64,000 bases of DNA, taken from contig JANBVO010000011.1 of the NCBI GenBank assembly GCA_030052745.1, positions 372,001 through 436,000 of the forward strand, in the 5' to 3' direction. The notes below the pieces were generated by a model that did no database searches, was not told the DNA's origin, and saw only the letters and a list, made by a program, of their open reading frames with translations. The position numbers and the translations under genes are program-made. The stretch's first letter is position 1, and every line of letters begins with the position of its first letter. The stretch comes from Pleurostoma richardsiae (taxonomy: Eukaryota; Ascomycota; Sordariomycetes; Calosphaeriales; Pleurostomataceae). Positions 23,001-34,602 of this stretch are shown piece by piece.

Positions 23001-24811
23001 TTCCTTCCCCTTCACCCTTACCGGCGGCGCTCCTGCCTCTTCCTGGATCTCCTTTTCTTTCCCGTTCCTCCCTCTGTCAATACGGAGGAGGTAACCTACG
23101 GAGTACTTGGCTGCCTTTGTCAGCCGTCTGTCTAACCTCGAGCTTGCAAGTTGCATAGCAGCATGAACTCCTGGAAATTGGCACGAAACGTGCTCGTATA
23201 ACCTCACCACAGTGCCACCTGAACAGTCTTGAGTTTTGACAACCTCTGGGCGTAAGCACCGCTTCCGACCGGATCATGGGCTATTACCGACCACACGGAG
23301 ACTCTCGGGAGACGTTACGCCTAGCTCTATTTGGTTACAACTTCCCACCAAATCGATGGGTTTGACCCTGGACTTGCTCGTGAGGCCCTCATATTGAGCT
23401 GATTCGTAAACTTCGAGAGGCTTGAAGACTCCAGAAGCTCTTCCTATGTTCACCCGTCTTCAGCCTTGGATCTTCGCACTCCGATTTCAGCCCAGCAAGT
23501 GCCGCACCAGCCTCCATCCAAGACTTTGCAGCGCCTTCTTTTTTGCCAAGGTTATCTAGCCTCCGCCTTGTCCTGTGTGGGAATTTCCTTCTGTCACTTG
23601 CCGTGCGGGGAGCTCCTAACGTCAAATGGGATGTACTCTATTCTCCTCCTTGGCCGGCCGAGAGAAAGGCTGATCGAACGACCGGCGCATGTGCTAAGGA
23701 CGTCGTTTTGCCCCCCGGAGGCTCTCGGCGATTTTCTCGAGCATGCCGAATATTCAAATGACTGATAAGTACTCACGTATGGAGTCACATATCCGCTCTC
23801 CGCTTCCTGAGGTGGCCGGCCGTCCCGTCCTCGCGTTTGGGAGTTCAGGACATGCTCCATCTCTGACAGGCTAAAGTGCGCCGCGCCCACCATAACCAAA
23901 GAATTGACCATTGCATGCAAATCATTTGCGCCTAAAAGATCGGTGACTGGCCTGTCTCGGCGGTCCAACACCTCGGAGGTTGCAACACCCATCCGTGCCA
24001 TCCTCATCCAGGCACAATCGGACGCCTCCTTTGCGAACCGGTGCAGGGGTCTTTGAGGATCCGGATTCGCTGGGAACTTGCATCTCGTTCCCATCCCGCC
24101 GGCTGATATATGCCTTTGCAGCTGCACTGCGGCCCTGATTGACCGTTCGGGCTGGTTCCCTTCTCTAAGGCGCTTTTCGCCTTTCGCTTAACGCGTGCTC
24201 GCTATCGGTGGCCTGTCCTCCAAGCGATTTCAGGGCCAGGTTAGTGACCCGACCCCGGCCACCCGGTTCGACAGGGACACAGGATTATCCCGGCTCGCCA
24301 TCTCACAATCTGCCCGCGAACCCCCTTTTAGGTCAGCCCCCCTGCCAGCCACTGGCCCACGCTAATCATCTCCCGGATCTCCTGCTTCGCTGCGACCATC
24401 CCAGGTCGGGGATCTCAAATTGCAATCGGCCCACAGTGTGCTTGATTAGCTCTGTAGGCAGTCTAGGCTACGGCACTCTACATGTACTTGCTGAAATTGT
24501 GGGCGACCGCCACCATCTGTCTTCGGTAGCTATGCAGGATTCGGTGTACCCTCCGTGCTGTTGCCAAGCAGAGGCACCTACCTGGTTGATATTAACCCCT
24601 CTGCGCCCCGAATCCTTCACAAGCGAACCTGTGCCTCTCACCTCTTCATGTCGATGGGCAGACAGCACTGCTCACTCTGCGCCTCATGACAGTCTGTGTT
24701 TTCGATTGTGTCGTCTGAACTGCCTCTCGATGTCCGCAAGAGCTGTATAACATCTAGTGGCCCCGTTATCAGGGGAAATTCGACGGCCAAGAGTTCCCGA
24801 GACCCGTGACC
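20093..24811. other. 4.7-kb gene-poor region between divergent genes
   Basis: Promoters of the protease-like gene (leftward) and the repeat surface protein (rightward) must lie here. Most frames look random. One minus-strand frame at 23594-24127 has more protein-like composition and a GTGAGT donor, and is discussed as a finding, but it matches no family I know. I saw no transposon ends, target duplications or RNA genes. Confidence 0.45.
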
Positions 24812-27112
24812 ATGTTGCGGGTGGGTGCGTTGTGGCTTGCAATTGCGGCCCTCGCCAGTTGCCTCATAGGAGTCGCCCAAGCAAGTCAGTTTTCCATAAT
24901 TTGTATGCCTCGGCAACTCACTAAATGCGTCCTAGATCCCAGGTTATTTCAATTCCAACGGAAATTCGCGCGAGACAATGGCACCAGCGTAACATCAGTA
25001 GAAAGTGTCGCGAGTTCATCACTAGATATTATATCGGTTGACTCGCTCGCGACGAGTCCGTCTGCATCATGGATAGAAACAAGTGCAACGACGATATCCA
25101 GTTCTCTGAGCTCTCCGACCAGTGGCGTCTCTCAAGCTTATAATACCTCTGTGTCGGGTCCTGCAGGCGTTCTGCAGTTGTCGGTTGGAACAAGTACGGG
25201 GGGCTCCAGCTCCGCGACCGACTATGTGTACCCAGGGTTTTATGGAGCCACGTACAGCCTGACAACAGACACCGACGCACCGAGGAGAACGGTGGTGCCT
25301 ACGAGAACTTCAATCCAACCAGTATCAGGAACAAAAAGGGTGCCACCGCCCGCTGATACGGAGTTCATGTACTCGCTCACCGCGACGGTGGCGGCAACGC
25401 CAAGCTCCACCACGTCGACAACTACATCCTCTCTCAAAACTACTCCTCCTAAGCCTCCAACTCTCCCGACGTCGATGAGAGGTACTACCATCACTATCGA
25501 CTACTCGAGCACCGCTACCTCAAGTTCAACATGGACTGGCTGGGGTGTGAATGGCACAGCCGTTGGCGTGGGGACAGGCAGTGGTACAGGCAGCTTCACG
25601 AGCATGCCGAATGCGACGTCCGACACGGGGTGGACAACAGTAACGGAGTATCCGTCTGAGATGACGTCCGTGAGCATTTGCGAATCATCCGATCTCACAA
25701 AGCCTGTGACAACCTACTCGGTCGTCTACACTTCGACTGTGACGTGGTATGGCGACCCTAGCAACTATACCGCTCCGTTTCCTACATTATCCACCCCGAC
25801 CTCATGTGTGTTGCCGAAGACACCGTACCGGTTGACTCTTTCGATTTGCAAGTCCACCGCTGCTGGAACGGTTCACACAACCTGTGAGGTGACGGCAACC
25901 GAGGTGACCCCTTCACTCTCAATGGGTATATCCATGCTACCAACCACTACCACTACCGCACAGGCCGCACCAACCATCATACTCATCACGACTGATAAGA
26001 ACCCTACAGTCGTCTATCCCAGCTTCACCCCACCGGATTACGGTGGCGCTATTGCGTCGACTGACCAGGAAATCGGGCATGCTTCGGCGACAGCCGGGAA
26101 CTCATTCGTTCAGCCGACTTACGGCGCAAGTGAGACGTCAGATCGGGGACAACAAATTCAATCGGGCGGCCGCAAGACAATGGCGGCTAACCCGGCGACC
26201 GTGAGAGTTCTACCGACGGGAGTGGTTATTGACGGGACTACGATAGCAGACAGTCCTCAGTCGAAGACCCAGACAGTCACCGTCAACGGAAATACGTTCA
26301 CGATTGACCCCACGCAGGTCATTGGCGCAGGAGCCACCATCGACCGGCCATCGATGATGGGGGGCGTTTTTGTACCGACGCCGACCAGCACCAACATCGG
26401 CGGAATTGCCGTTGCGGTCACTTCCTCCCTTGCCATACTAGACGGGACGACGTTCACACTGGGATCGACGACTACCACCGCAGTCGTCGACGGCCAGACG
26501 GTGACCATTGGCCCCGAGGGCATTGCTGTCGCAAGTAAGACGCTTCGCGTAAGCGCCATGCCTGAGCCTACGCAGATCGTCATTGCCGGAGGAGAGCTGG
26601 TGACAGCGATTGGGCCTTCAATCTTCGTCATTGAGAGCACTACGATAACGTACGGGCCCGGCTACACATCAGTGACTGTCGTTGACGGGGACACAATCAC
26701 TGTTGGGGCTGCAGCAGTAACAGTCCACGGGACAACAATAGGCGGAGTCAGCCTCGTGTCGACCGGCACAGAATACGAAATCGTCGGCGGTGCTACTATC
26801 ACGGAGGTAGGAGCATCTCTCGTGGTCATCCAAGGCACTACTTTCACTGTCGGGCCTGGCGCGACTACAACCACGAAAATAGTGGGTGGCGAGACGATCA
26901 CAATCGGACCCAGTGGCATCTCTATATCAACAACTCTCAGTTTGCCGTATCCATTTGGGCCGGCAACCACCATCACACCGGAGGCCACCGCTACAGGTGC
27001 CGCGACAACGTCGATCAAGTCGAAGGACGCCGGCATGGCGCTGGAGCCGAACTGGCTTACTGAATTATTTCTATCATGCATAGCGATCGGCGTCTGGGCT
27101 GTGGGGATTTAA
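24812..27112 (+). CDS. Secreted, Ser/Thr-rich cell-surface protein with glycine-valine repeats, possibly GPI-anchored
   Basis: I do not recognise a named family. The start ATG opens a clear signal peptide (MLRVGALWLAIAALASCLIG ending near VAQA). A Ser/Thr-rich region to about residue 400 should be heavily O-glycosylated. The second half carries repeats of the form V-D-G-x-T-x-T-I-G-P-x-G-I-x-V, for example VVDGQTVTIGPEGIAV, VVDGDTITVGAAAVTV and IVGGETITIGPSGISI, suggesting a stacked beta structure. The C-terminus is hydrophobic (LFLSCIAIGVWAVGI) after a small-residue stretch (SKDAGM), as in GPI signals. Unspliced length is 766 aa. A 51-nt in-frame intron at 24885-24935 (GTCAGT...TAG) is likely, which would join GVAQA to NPRLFQFQRKF and give 749 aa. 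A role in the wall, adhesion or surface display is inference. Confidence 0.8.
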   Translation: MLRVGALWLAIAALASCLIGVAQASQFSIICMPRQLTKCVLDPRLFQFQRKFARDNGTSVTSVESVASSSLDIISVDSLATSPSASWIETSATTISSSLSSPTSGVSQAYNTSVSGPAGVLQLSVGTSTGGSSSATDYVYPGFYGATYSLTTDTDAPRRTVVPTRTSIQPVSGTKRVPPPADTEFMYSLTATVAATPSSTTSTTTSSLKTTPPKPPTLPTSMRGTTITIDYSSTATSSSTWTGWGVNGTAVGVGTGSGTGSFTSMPNATSDTGWTTVTEYPSEMTSVSICESSDLTKPVTTYSVVYTSTVTWYGDPSNYTAPFPTLSTPTSCVLPKTPYRLTLSICKSTAAGTVHTTCEVTATEVTPSLSMGISMLPTTTTTAQAAPTIILITTDKNPTVVYPSFTPPDYGGAIASTDQEIGHASATAGNSFVQPTYGASETSDRGQQIQSGGRKTMAANPATVRVLPTGVVIDGTTIADSPQSKTQTVTVNGNTFTIDPTQVIGAGATIDRPSMMGGVFVPTPTSTNIGGIAVAVTSSLAILDGTTFTLGSTTTTAVVDGQTVTIGPEGIAVASKTLRVSAMPEPTQIVIAGGELVTAIGPSIFVIESTTITYGPGYTSVTVVDGDTITVGAAAVTVHGTTIGGVSLVSTGTEYEIVGGATITEVGASLVVIQGTTFTVGPGATTTTKIVGGETITIGPSGISISTTLSLPYPFGPATTITPEATATGAATTSIKSKDAGMALEPNWLTELFLSCIAIGVWAVGI

Positions 27113-29413
27113 GGGGATCATCCCACCCATTCTTTTTTTGTCGATTTGCTTTGCCGCATGTACAGATCTGGGATTTATTTGCAAAGCCGGCGCCGCTTGG
27201 AAAATCCTATCAGGAGTAAAGGCTCATGGGAAATGCGATTTACTGGCGGTGACCAGAACATTATGAAGAGGGAAATATGGATGGTCATTTTTTGTGCAGA
27301 ACTGTTATGATACCCCCAAGAGCCTGTGGGTTGGAAACCGCGCGTCATCAGGAGAAAGAACATCGGCCACGGCAGGCCGTTCCGAAGGACTCGGACCCTA
27401 ATAGCAAGGATCGACATATACTGTACATTAGCACCGACGCGATAATGCGGCTGGGAGGAGATGGCCGCGCACAAAAGAAGCAACTGATTCGCGCCTCGAG
27501 CCGCACACGAGCTGATCTTCCATTGGTGATGCTGGAGGAGAGAGACAAGGCTGAATGTAGGGGCCGCCTCGATTTTGAGCCCCGCGAAAGCCTTCCATGT
27601 ACTGGCTGCAGCTTGCTGCAGGCTTCCGTCTGACCATGGTCATGTCTCTCTCAAAGTGGAAATATCCTCCTCTGACTATTGAAAAGAGGACCGACTGACC
27701 GACCGAATTGCCTTTTTCCTCAGCTCTCCTGCACGATGCAGCGCCTCGTGCATAAGGACGTGGGTGGCACATTTACCCCACTGGCTACAGGAAGTCTGCC
27801 GAAGAGTCTCTCGTCTCAATGTTTTTACTAAACTTTGGGGGTGCCTTCTACTGTCTAGCAGTCGTCCTGTCTCGAACAGTCTTCCCGTCCTAGTGGATTA
27901 GTATGGGAGGAGACTCAGGGGTATCATCCACAAGGTAAGCTCTCAAACAAGTTCTTTCACATGCCAACTGCAGACAGTCCTCACACCCGCCAAGGGGACT
28001 CGGGCCGCTTCTCTATCTGAGACTGCCCGCTTGGATGGGTGCAAGTAAGCACGCCCAGATCAGCCAAGGCCCAGCCGGCCGGGCGGGCATCAGCTCCCCA
28101 GTCGCTGCTCGCCAACGCATGTCAGCAGTGCAGCATCTTCATGCGCCGTGGCCCAATACCCTGGGTCCCAGCCAATGGCCCGTAGGAGCAGCTTCCCTCG
28201 GTGTCTTCCCCCTTTCTTTACCCTTGTCCATGGTTGTGGAATCTGACGAGACCCGCTCAGCCAACTACCGTGCGCGCGTTCCTGTCATCAGTAAGCTCGC
28301 GTCACGAACTTGGCCCCCACGCCGGCGGAACGGAGCCTGAGGGGGACCAGGTGGCTTGCTGGCCGGGCCGTAGACGCGACCGCCATCGGCCGTGTGATGC
28401 GCCAGACGCGAGGTCGGCCCTGTCGCTCCTGGGCTGTTTGTTTTTCGTGGACCCTGGTCCCTGATGTAAGGACCCGGCGGGTGTAAGGTGGCAGCGCCCG
28501 CAGTATCGGATTGTGTACCCGAACCTAGGTGGCTCTTGACGCCCGTCTTGATTCGGCCTTGCAGCGGCACATCTGAAGATAGTGTTCTGCCGACCTAAGA
28601 TGCCGAGTAGCAATAGGAACTTGCTTCCTGTTTTTTACTGCGCCTCTATGTCTTAGGCAGATGTTGCAATTGCGAGGCTTGCATATATTGAGCAGCTGAA
28701 TGAACTATGTAGGTACCACTGACTGCCGGGGTAGTGGAAGCCGCCGGCTTAAGTGTGAATCGCCGACGGATTGCAACGGCATCCCGTTTTCGTTGAGCTC
28801 GTCTCTGTCTCAATCCTTGTAGGATAAACTATGGTAGATCCTTGGGCACATGATTGTCAAAACTTCAGGAAGTATATGGAGAGGTTACTTGAACACCTCG
28901 GCCACCGTGCCTCTCCACTCTCTTCCCTAATAGCTACCTGAAGATCGTGAGATGGCTCGTGGTATTGCGGTGTATAATGGGCCGCAAGCCCTCTTCTCCG
29001 ACGCTTCTTCTGCCTATCTGATCATTGAGTTTACATGAAGTAACTCGGGAGGTAAGGAGGGTAGAATAGGATTAGTAGTTGACTTGTGGTTTGCAAGTTG
29101 TTTCGAGGCTCTATAGGCGCCTTTTCTAGCACCTTGTCGGCAGTTCTAAGCACAGGCCATGTGCCCACTGAGGCGCGTAGATAAGATAACGTATCAACGT
29201 ATCCTGGTAAACATTCAACAAGCTCGTCATTAACATCGAACTTAGGTAGCCTTGCCTGCGGTAGCCTGCCTGGGTCTTCTCCAACCAGGCCGCTATCTCT
29301 TCCTTTCTCTTTAATACGGACGAGCTACGATTCCCTGGGATCTCCAGTCTGCTGTCCGACCTTCTCTGTATGCAGAGATAATAGCCTTTACTTGGACCGG
29401 CGGGGCTACCGAC
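27113..29413. other. 2.3-kb intergenic region
   Basis: This stretch separates the surface-protein gene from CHM7, both on the plus strand. It holds the 3' flank of the first and the promoter of the second. No frame has coding character and I found no RNA gene or repeat. Confidence 0.5.
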
Positions 29414-30958
29414 ATGGGCGAGCTCATCGACTACCTCGTCGAGAACGAGGAGGGCTTCCGGAAGTGAGTATCTTCCCCTTCTCTCATCCTCTACTTACTC
29501 TGCCACTGACACTGTCATAGATCCCGACTGCCAGCCCTGTACTCCGACTTCCGCGCCCTCCGCACCATCAACCCGGATGGCTACCAGGCCAACGTCTCAG
29601 CGTGGCGGCGCGCCCTCGCCCGCCTCGCCCGCGCCGGGCTCGCGCCGAACCCCGCTTCGACCCCGAACATCCTCGTGCTCAGCGCCGACGAGTCGCTGCT
29701 GCGCGCCCTGGAGAGCAAGCAGTACGGGCGGCCGCTGGCCCTCGGCGCGGTGGTCAGGGAGGCTGCCGCGGAGAAGGACCTGCTCCCGCTGCAGGACTTC
29801 CTCAGGGCGAGGGAGAGCATCTACTACAAGTCGTGGGCGTCGCTGCCGTGGAACGTCGTGTCGTGGGGGCTGCGGCAGCTCGGGATAACGGGTGTGCTGG
29901 GAGGCGGGGGCGGAGGCGACCGGATGCCGGGCGGGCAGTTCGTCGTGCTGGCGAATGTGGAGGAGGCGGCGAGGGCGTTCGCGGAGCAGACGGCGGGGAA
30001 GCATTCGCGATTTGAGAGGACATACTCCAAAGCGCACTTCCAAAAGACGTTTGCTTCCTCCATTATACAGGGCAAGACGTTGTCCGAGACGGACATGGAG
30101 GTCCTCCTCAAGTTCATGTCGCGGGACAAGGGAATAGTGGTCTACGACGGAAAGACGATCAGGATCAAGGCGCCCCACTCAACAGACGACACAGCAGCCA
30201 TAACGACAGAGGACGAAACCATCGCCTCGCTCAAGGAGCTGATCGAGTACCTGACTCACCAGACGGGCCTCCTCAACACCAAGATCGACGAGCTGGGCGC
30301 CGCGGCCAAGGACGCAGTCGCTAGGAAGAACCGCGTCGCGGCCCTCGCGGCGCTCAAGTCCAAGCGGCTCGCCGAGTCGTCGCTGGAGAAGCGCCTCGCG
30401 ACGCTGGGCCAGCTGGAGGAGGTGGCCGCCAAGATCGAGCAGGCGTCCGACAGCGTGCAGCTCGTGCGGGTGATGGGCGCCAGCGCGGACGTGCTGGCGG
30501 GGCTCAACGCGCGGGTGGGCGGCGCCGAGCGCGTCGACGAGGTCGTGGACCGCCTGCGCGAGCAGATGGGCCAGGCCGACGAGGTGGGCAGCATCCTGGC
30601 CGAGGCGGGGGCGCCGTCGGCGGTCGACGAGGGCGAGATCGACGGCGAGCTGGAGGAGATGGAGAGGGAGGAGCGGAGGAAGGAGGAGGAGGCCGAGAGG
30701 ACGCGGCGGGATGCGGAGCGGGCGAGGGAGGAGGCGCGGACACGGAGGGAGGCGGAGGAGACGGCCAGGCGGCTTGCGGAGCTGGAACCTGTCAAGCCGA
30801 TTGTGGGCGAGAAGGCGGCAGCCGAAGCAGGATCAGCGGCAGCAGCGGTAGCGGAGGATACAGAGGAGACGGAGGAGTTGGCAGAGAAGGCGGCGGACAC
30901 ACTGAGTCTTAGTCAACTGTCTTTGGAGGAGAAACCACAGGCGGAACTGGCCAGCTGA
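29414..30958 (+). CDS. CHM7: Snf7-family ESCRT protein, CHM7/CHMP7 type
   Basis: CHM7 works in nuclear-envelope quality control and resealing, recruited by inner nuclear membrane proteins, and seeds ESCRT-III. Exons are 29414-29463 and 29521-30958 (495 aa), joined across a 57-nt intron. The N-terminal half (MGELIDYLVENEEGFRK, LYSDFRALRTINPDGY, SWASLPWNVVSWGLRQLG) looks like the winged-helix half of CHMP7. The C-terminal half is a Snf7 domain with long charged helices: LKELIEYLTHQTGLLNTKID, AVARKNRVAALAALKSKRL, LGQLEEVAAKIEQASDSVQL, ending in an Arg/Glu-rich coiled coil. Length is close to yeast Chm7. It is distinguished from the short Snf7 proteins (about 220 aa) by the extra N-terminal half. 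The small gap to RAD18 (144 bp, convergent) leaves room only for 3' ends. Confidence 0.88.
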
Positions 30959-31102
30959 TCATGCGGAGGGCACACGGATCTGTTTGATGTCTAATTAAGC
31001 GGGTATATTTGCTTGCGACAGCCCGAGAGCAAATCTTACGGCTCGGCGTTCTAGGCTAGCTATGCGACTGGTACATGTACTAGCTATCAATGTCATGAAA
31101 CC

Positions 31103-32604
31103 TCATGAGGGTGCTACTGGCGACCCATTCCAAGGACCAGACATGCCAGTTCCGTCATTGACTGCTGTCTCGTCACCTGCGAAGAAGCGTGGCTTCTGAC
31201 CATCTAGTGAGACATCAAATGCTATGCTATGCTCTCCCTGGGTGGGAGCATCTTGCTGCGGTATTGGGTAAGGCCGAGTAGGTAGGCTCCCGTGGGGAGC
31301 GACTGGTGGTGTGGAATAATACAACACTTCAGACGCGACAAGATCCATCTTCTCGCCGTTAAGCTGATGACTGTGAAGAGCTTGTGGTATTGTCGCAACT
31401 GGACGAGTGTCCTTCGTATCTGTTTGAGACGCCCGGTTTCCCGGTTGCGCGTCGTCGGCCTTCTTTTCCGCCTGCGCCCTGCTCTTTCGTGCGGCCGCGA
31501 TCAGGTCCTTGAAGGAATCTTCATGCTTGGCCGCCCATGCGGCCCCATCAAAGTCCTTGTCCTTGATTTGGGCTCCTAGGTTAGCAGAGCGAGACTGAGT
31601 CTGTGCCTTCGCGCCCTGCGTCCGCTCCCAAACATCGAGATCATGGAGCAGCTCATGCTTCCTCTTGGGCCGGTCTGAGTCGCAGTTGGCGTTCCACAGT
31701 GTGATCCACTCCTTATGCCGTTTCTCCAGCAGCTGGCGTGACCCGAATGTCGAGATGCCAAGGGCTGAGAGCTTCTTACGAAGTGTGCTGTCATTGAGGA
31801 TAGAGTAGTTCAGTGACGGCAGCCGCTCGGGGGTAGGTTTGAGAGCTGGGCTTGAGGAATGTTGTGATCGAAAGCTACCGCTGAAGCTTGGCTGCGTGTG
31901 TGACGGCCGTCTTGGTCCGGGTGATTCTGTGGGTGCCCCTGGGCATGTCGTGTCGAGGTGTCGGTCGACCGAATGAGGCTTCATCCTCTTCAGACAGATT
32001 GGACACTCAACGAGGCCATCGTCTACACCTCTATATCAGCTTGCAGCTCTCCCAACCGTGTCATAGAGGCACACCCACCTGGTTGGTAGTCAACCGTATC
32101 CTCCCATTCCGGTACATCCACCTCGTCCAGTACCATGGCCGTCGTTGCCTCGGCCCCCCTTGTCTTGCTAAGCCTCGCAGACGTCCTAGTCCTCTTAGCC
32201 CCGCGCCCGCCGTACTCGTCGCCGTCAACCGCTTTCCGCTTCGGCGACGTCGGCGTTGCAGCAACGGGTACCCTAGCGAGCCCGAGCACGGCATCCCTGG
32301 CCTTGACGAACGAGTCGACGGCCTCACGAATCGCCCAGTTGCCCCGCAACTTCGACTCTTGGTCTGTGACCCGGCAGAGCGGGCATTTTCCGTCGACGGA
32401 GAGGGCGCGCCGTATGCAGAGCGAGCAGAAGGTATGGGAGCAGGAGGTGATCATGGGCGAGTTGTAGAAGTCCTTACAGACATGGCAGCGCAGGGCCTGC
32501 TCGAGGGGGAGGAGGCCCGCGAGCGGAGTGCCTAGCCAGTCAGTCGAGTCCGGGACGTCGTAGGGGTCGTCCTTGGAGACCGGGCCCGTAAGCTGCGCGT
32601 CCAT
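31103..32604 (-). CDS. RAD18: Postreplication repair E3 ubiquitin ligase RAD18
   Basis: RAD18 with RAD6 attaches ubiquitin to PCNA Lys164 at stalled forks and so switches on translesion synthesis and template switching in the nucleus. Exons are 32079-32604 and 31103-32022 (481 aa) with a 56-nt intron. The RING finger is near residues 40-80: [20 protein letters not shown] then CSLCIRRAL and CPLCR. A UBZ4 ubiquitin-binding zinc finger follows at the exon junction ([20 protein letters not shown] with TTC next). The SAP DNA-binding helix pair lies in [20 protein letters not shown] and [15 protein letters not shown]. The segment [20 protein letters not shown] matches the RAD6-binding region in position. 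It is divergently paired with CDC27. Confidence 0.96.
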
Positions 32605-33052
32605 GGCGAGGGAAGGGTGTGGGCTGGCTAGCTGGCGAAGTGGCTTCCTCGGACCGTGAGGCCCATCCGGTGATCGTCCGCTGGGTGGGAGGAATATGTG
32701 CCGCTGCTATTGAAGTGGTGTATGTTGGACTGGCCAGGTCAAGGTACTTGTCGTACATGGAGGGCGGGAACCATTTGCGCCTATGTCGCGTCATGGAGGT
32801 ACTTTGCGCCCGGACCCTGAAAGGCCGAAAAAGCTGCTGTTAAATCAGCACTAGCATTTCGAGCACCACTTCGGCCAATTTGGCTGTACTTTCCTAGCAT
32901 ACTTTCATCCTACCACGTGACCACGCGTCTCCATGCTGAAGAAGGGCGAGACGTGCCGCCTCCTTCACTTGGCTACAAACGCATATCCTGCCCACATCAT
33001 CTGGCGAGGGGAGCGGACAGCAGCTTTTCGGCAAGAGAGTTTCGAAACCAAA
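32605..33052. promoter_or_regulatory. shared divergent promoter RAD18 / CDC27
   Basis: A 448-bp gap separates the start codons of two head-to-head replication and repair genes. It contains an E-box CACGTG at 32914-32919 and an MluI cell-cycle box at 32923-32928. An in-frame ATG for CDC27 exists at 32933, but the usual family start is 33053, so the region from 32933 may be untranslated leader. Confidence 0.55.
32923..32928. promoter_or_regulatory. MluI cell-cycle box ACGCGT
   Basis: The palindrome ACGCGT is the core site of the MBF factor that drives G1/S genes in fungi. It sits 125 nt upstream of the CDC27 start, next to an E-box, and RAD18 and CDC27 are both plausible S-phase targets. Confidence 0.55.
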
Positions 33053-34602
33053 ATGGACGAGTATAAGAAATATCTCGCTGAGCAGATCCTCACTGAGGAT
33101 AAAGTGGTACGGGGGACCTCGATACTGTAAATGTGAAGCGTGACGCTGACGCGCTGCAGATCACATATCGCTATCTGAGTCGAGCTCTGAAGGTCCATGT
33201 AAACACAGCTAAGCAGTATGCCTGCCCCCTTTAACTAGCGAAGCTCGAGACACTGATCGTTTCCAGGATGCTCTATGACTTCTATAAATGGCAGAATGAC
33301 AAGCGGCCGGGGGCTGTTCATGCGACCTACCTTGTCTACGGGACCAAGAAAGTCGAGGAAACCAATGGTCATATTCAACATGACGGCGACGTGGAGATGA
33401 CCAGCTCTATGCCTGAAGTCGAGTCTTTGGCCGAAGAAGTACCTGTTTTTACTCTATCGATGGTGGCGGAGGACAAGCTGAACGGTACGTCCCGTTGCGA
33501 CGCCTCAGGGGCAACCTGACTGACGAAAGTAGACGTTCTGTCACAGTACGAGCATGTCTCTGCGCTTCACGTTTACAGCCTTGGCCCCCAACCGGTGAAG
33601 GTGGGTTTTGGGTTGCGAGGAAGCTCATCCCGCGTACTATCTAACATGACTTCGTAGGATTGGCAGCTACTTTCCGATGCAGCACGGTCTACATCCGAGT
33701 TTGCTGCAGCCAATGATTCTGAAGCATCCCGCAAGATCTTTGGGTCCATCATCAGCCCGTATGTGCGTCGCAGAGAGCGGAAGGGTGCAGCATCTGCTGC
33801 TCAGCCGGCAGCGACGGCCAAGATCAAGGACGAGCCTAAAGTGAAGGAGGAAGCAGCGCCCACACCACCTGGTAAGGAGGCGGCAGCATCGGCAGCATCC
33901 TCGGCAGCATCCTCGGCAGTAACAAAGAAGTCGACACCTGGGCTGAAGCGCGGCGGTTCTGGAGGCATCATGCAATCATTCGCCAAAGCCGCGGCGATGC
34001 CGAAGAAGCCCAAATCCTCACAACCCGCGACGCCAAGTGCAGCCGAGGATAGCGGCAGCATGCAAGCACTGTCAGATGATGGCGAAGATGATTCCACGGC
34101 TATGCCGGAGCCCCAGGAGGAGACGGCTACTGCGCGAAACCGCAGGAAGGAGCGAGAAGCTGAGCTTCGCCGGATGATGGAGGAAGATGATGAGGAGCCT
34201 GAAGAGACACCGGACACTCCCATGGAAGAGCCCGAAGAGGAACCGCCGGCAGAGCCGGAGCCCGAGAAGGAGCCAGAGCCCGCTGAGGTGGTCTCCAGCA
34301 CCGGTGACGGCCGAAAACGAGGGAAACGGCGTGTGATGCGCAAGAAGCAGATCTTGGACGACCAGGGCTATCTCGGTAAGCTCTCCCGCCCCGCGCACTT
34401 TTGCCAATCTTGAGTGTTGCTGACTTTCTGTCTAGTTACTATTCAGGAGCCCGGCTGGGAGTCATTTTCAGAAGACGAGACTCCAGCTCCGCCGAAGAAG
34501 AAGGCCGAGACGTCAGCACCGTCATCCCAGTCAGCAAAACCGAAGAAATCCGGGCCGAAGGGGAGCCAGGGGAGCATCATGTCTTTCTTCTCGAAGAAAT
34601 AG
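33053..34602 (+). CDS. CDC27: DNA polymerase delta third subunit (CDC27/POL32/POLD3)
   Basis: This subunit links the polymerase delta core to PCNA during lagging-strand synthesis and repair. Exons are 33053-33106, 33160-33215, 33267-33484, 33533-33600, 33658-34375 and 34436-34602 (426 aa). The start MDEYKKYLAEQILTEDKV is followed by the winged-helix region that binds the second subunit (ITYRYLSRALKVHVNTAKQM, LYDFYKWQNDKRPGAVHAT, YLVYG). The middle is acidic, Ala/Lys-rich and probably disordered. The end SQGSIMSFFSKK is a PCNA-interacting PIP box (Q-x-x-I/M-x-x-F-F). Five short introns with GT-AG ends keep the frame throughout. An in-frame ATG 40 codons upstream exists, but the family normally begins at MDEY, so the downstream start is preferred. 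Confidence 0.94.

Noticed and set aside
24208-24750. 180-codon plus-strand frame upstream of the surface-protein gene
   Set aside because: Composition is Pro/Ser/Cys-rich as in random GC-rich DNA, with no domain and no splice link to the downstream signal peptide. More likely leader or promoter.
32933-33052. A 40-residue N-terminal extension of CDC27 from an upstream in-frame ATG
   Set aside because: The family begins at MDEYKKYLAEQ. The extra stretch has no conserved feature and lies 5 nt from the MCB box, so it is probably promoter or leader.
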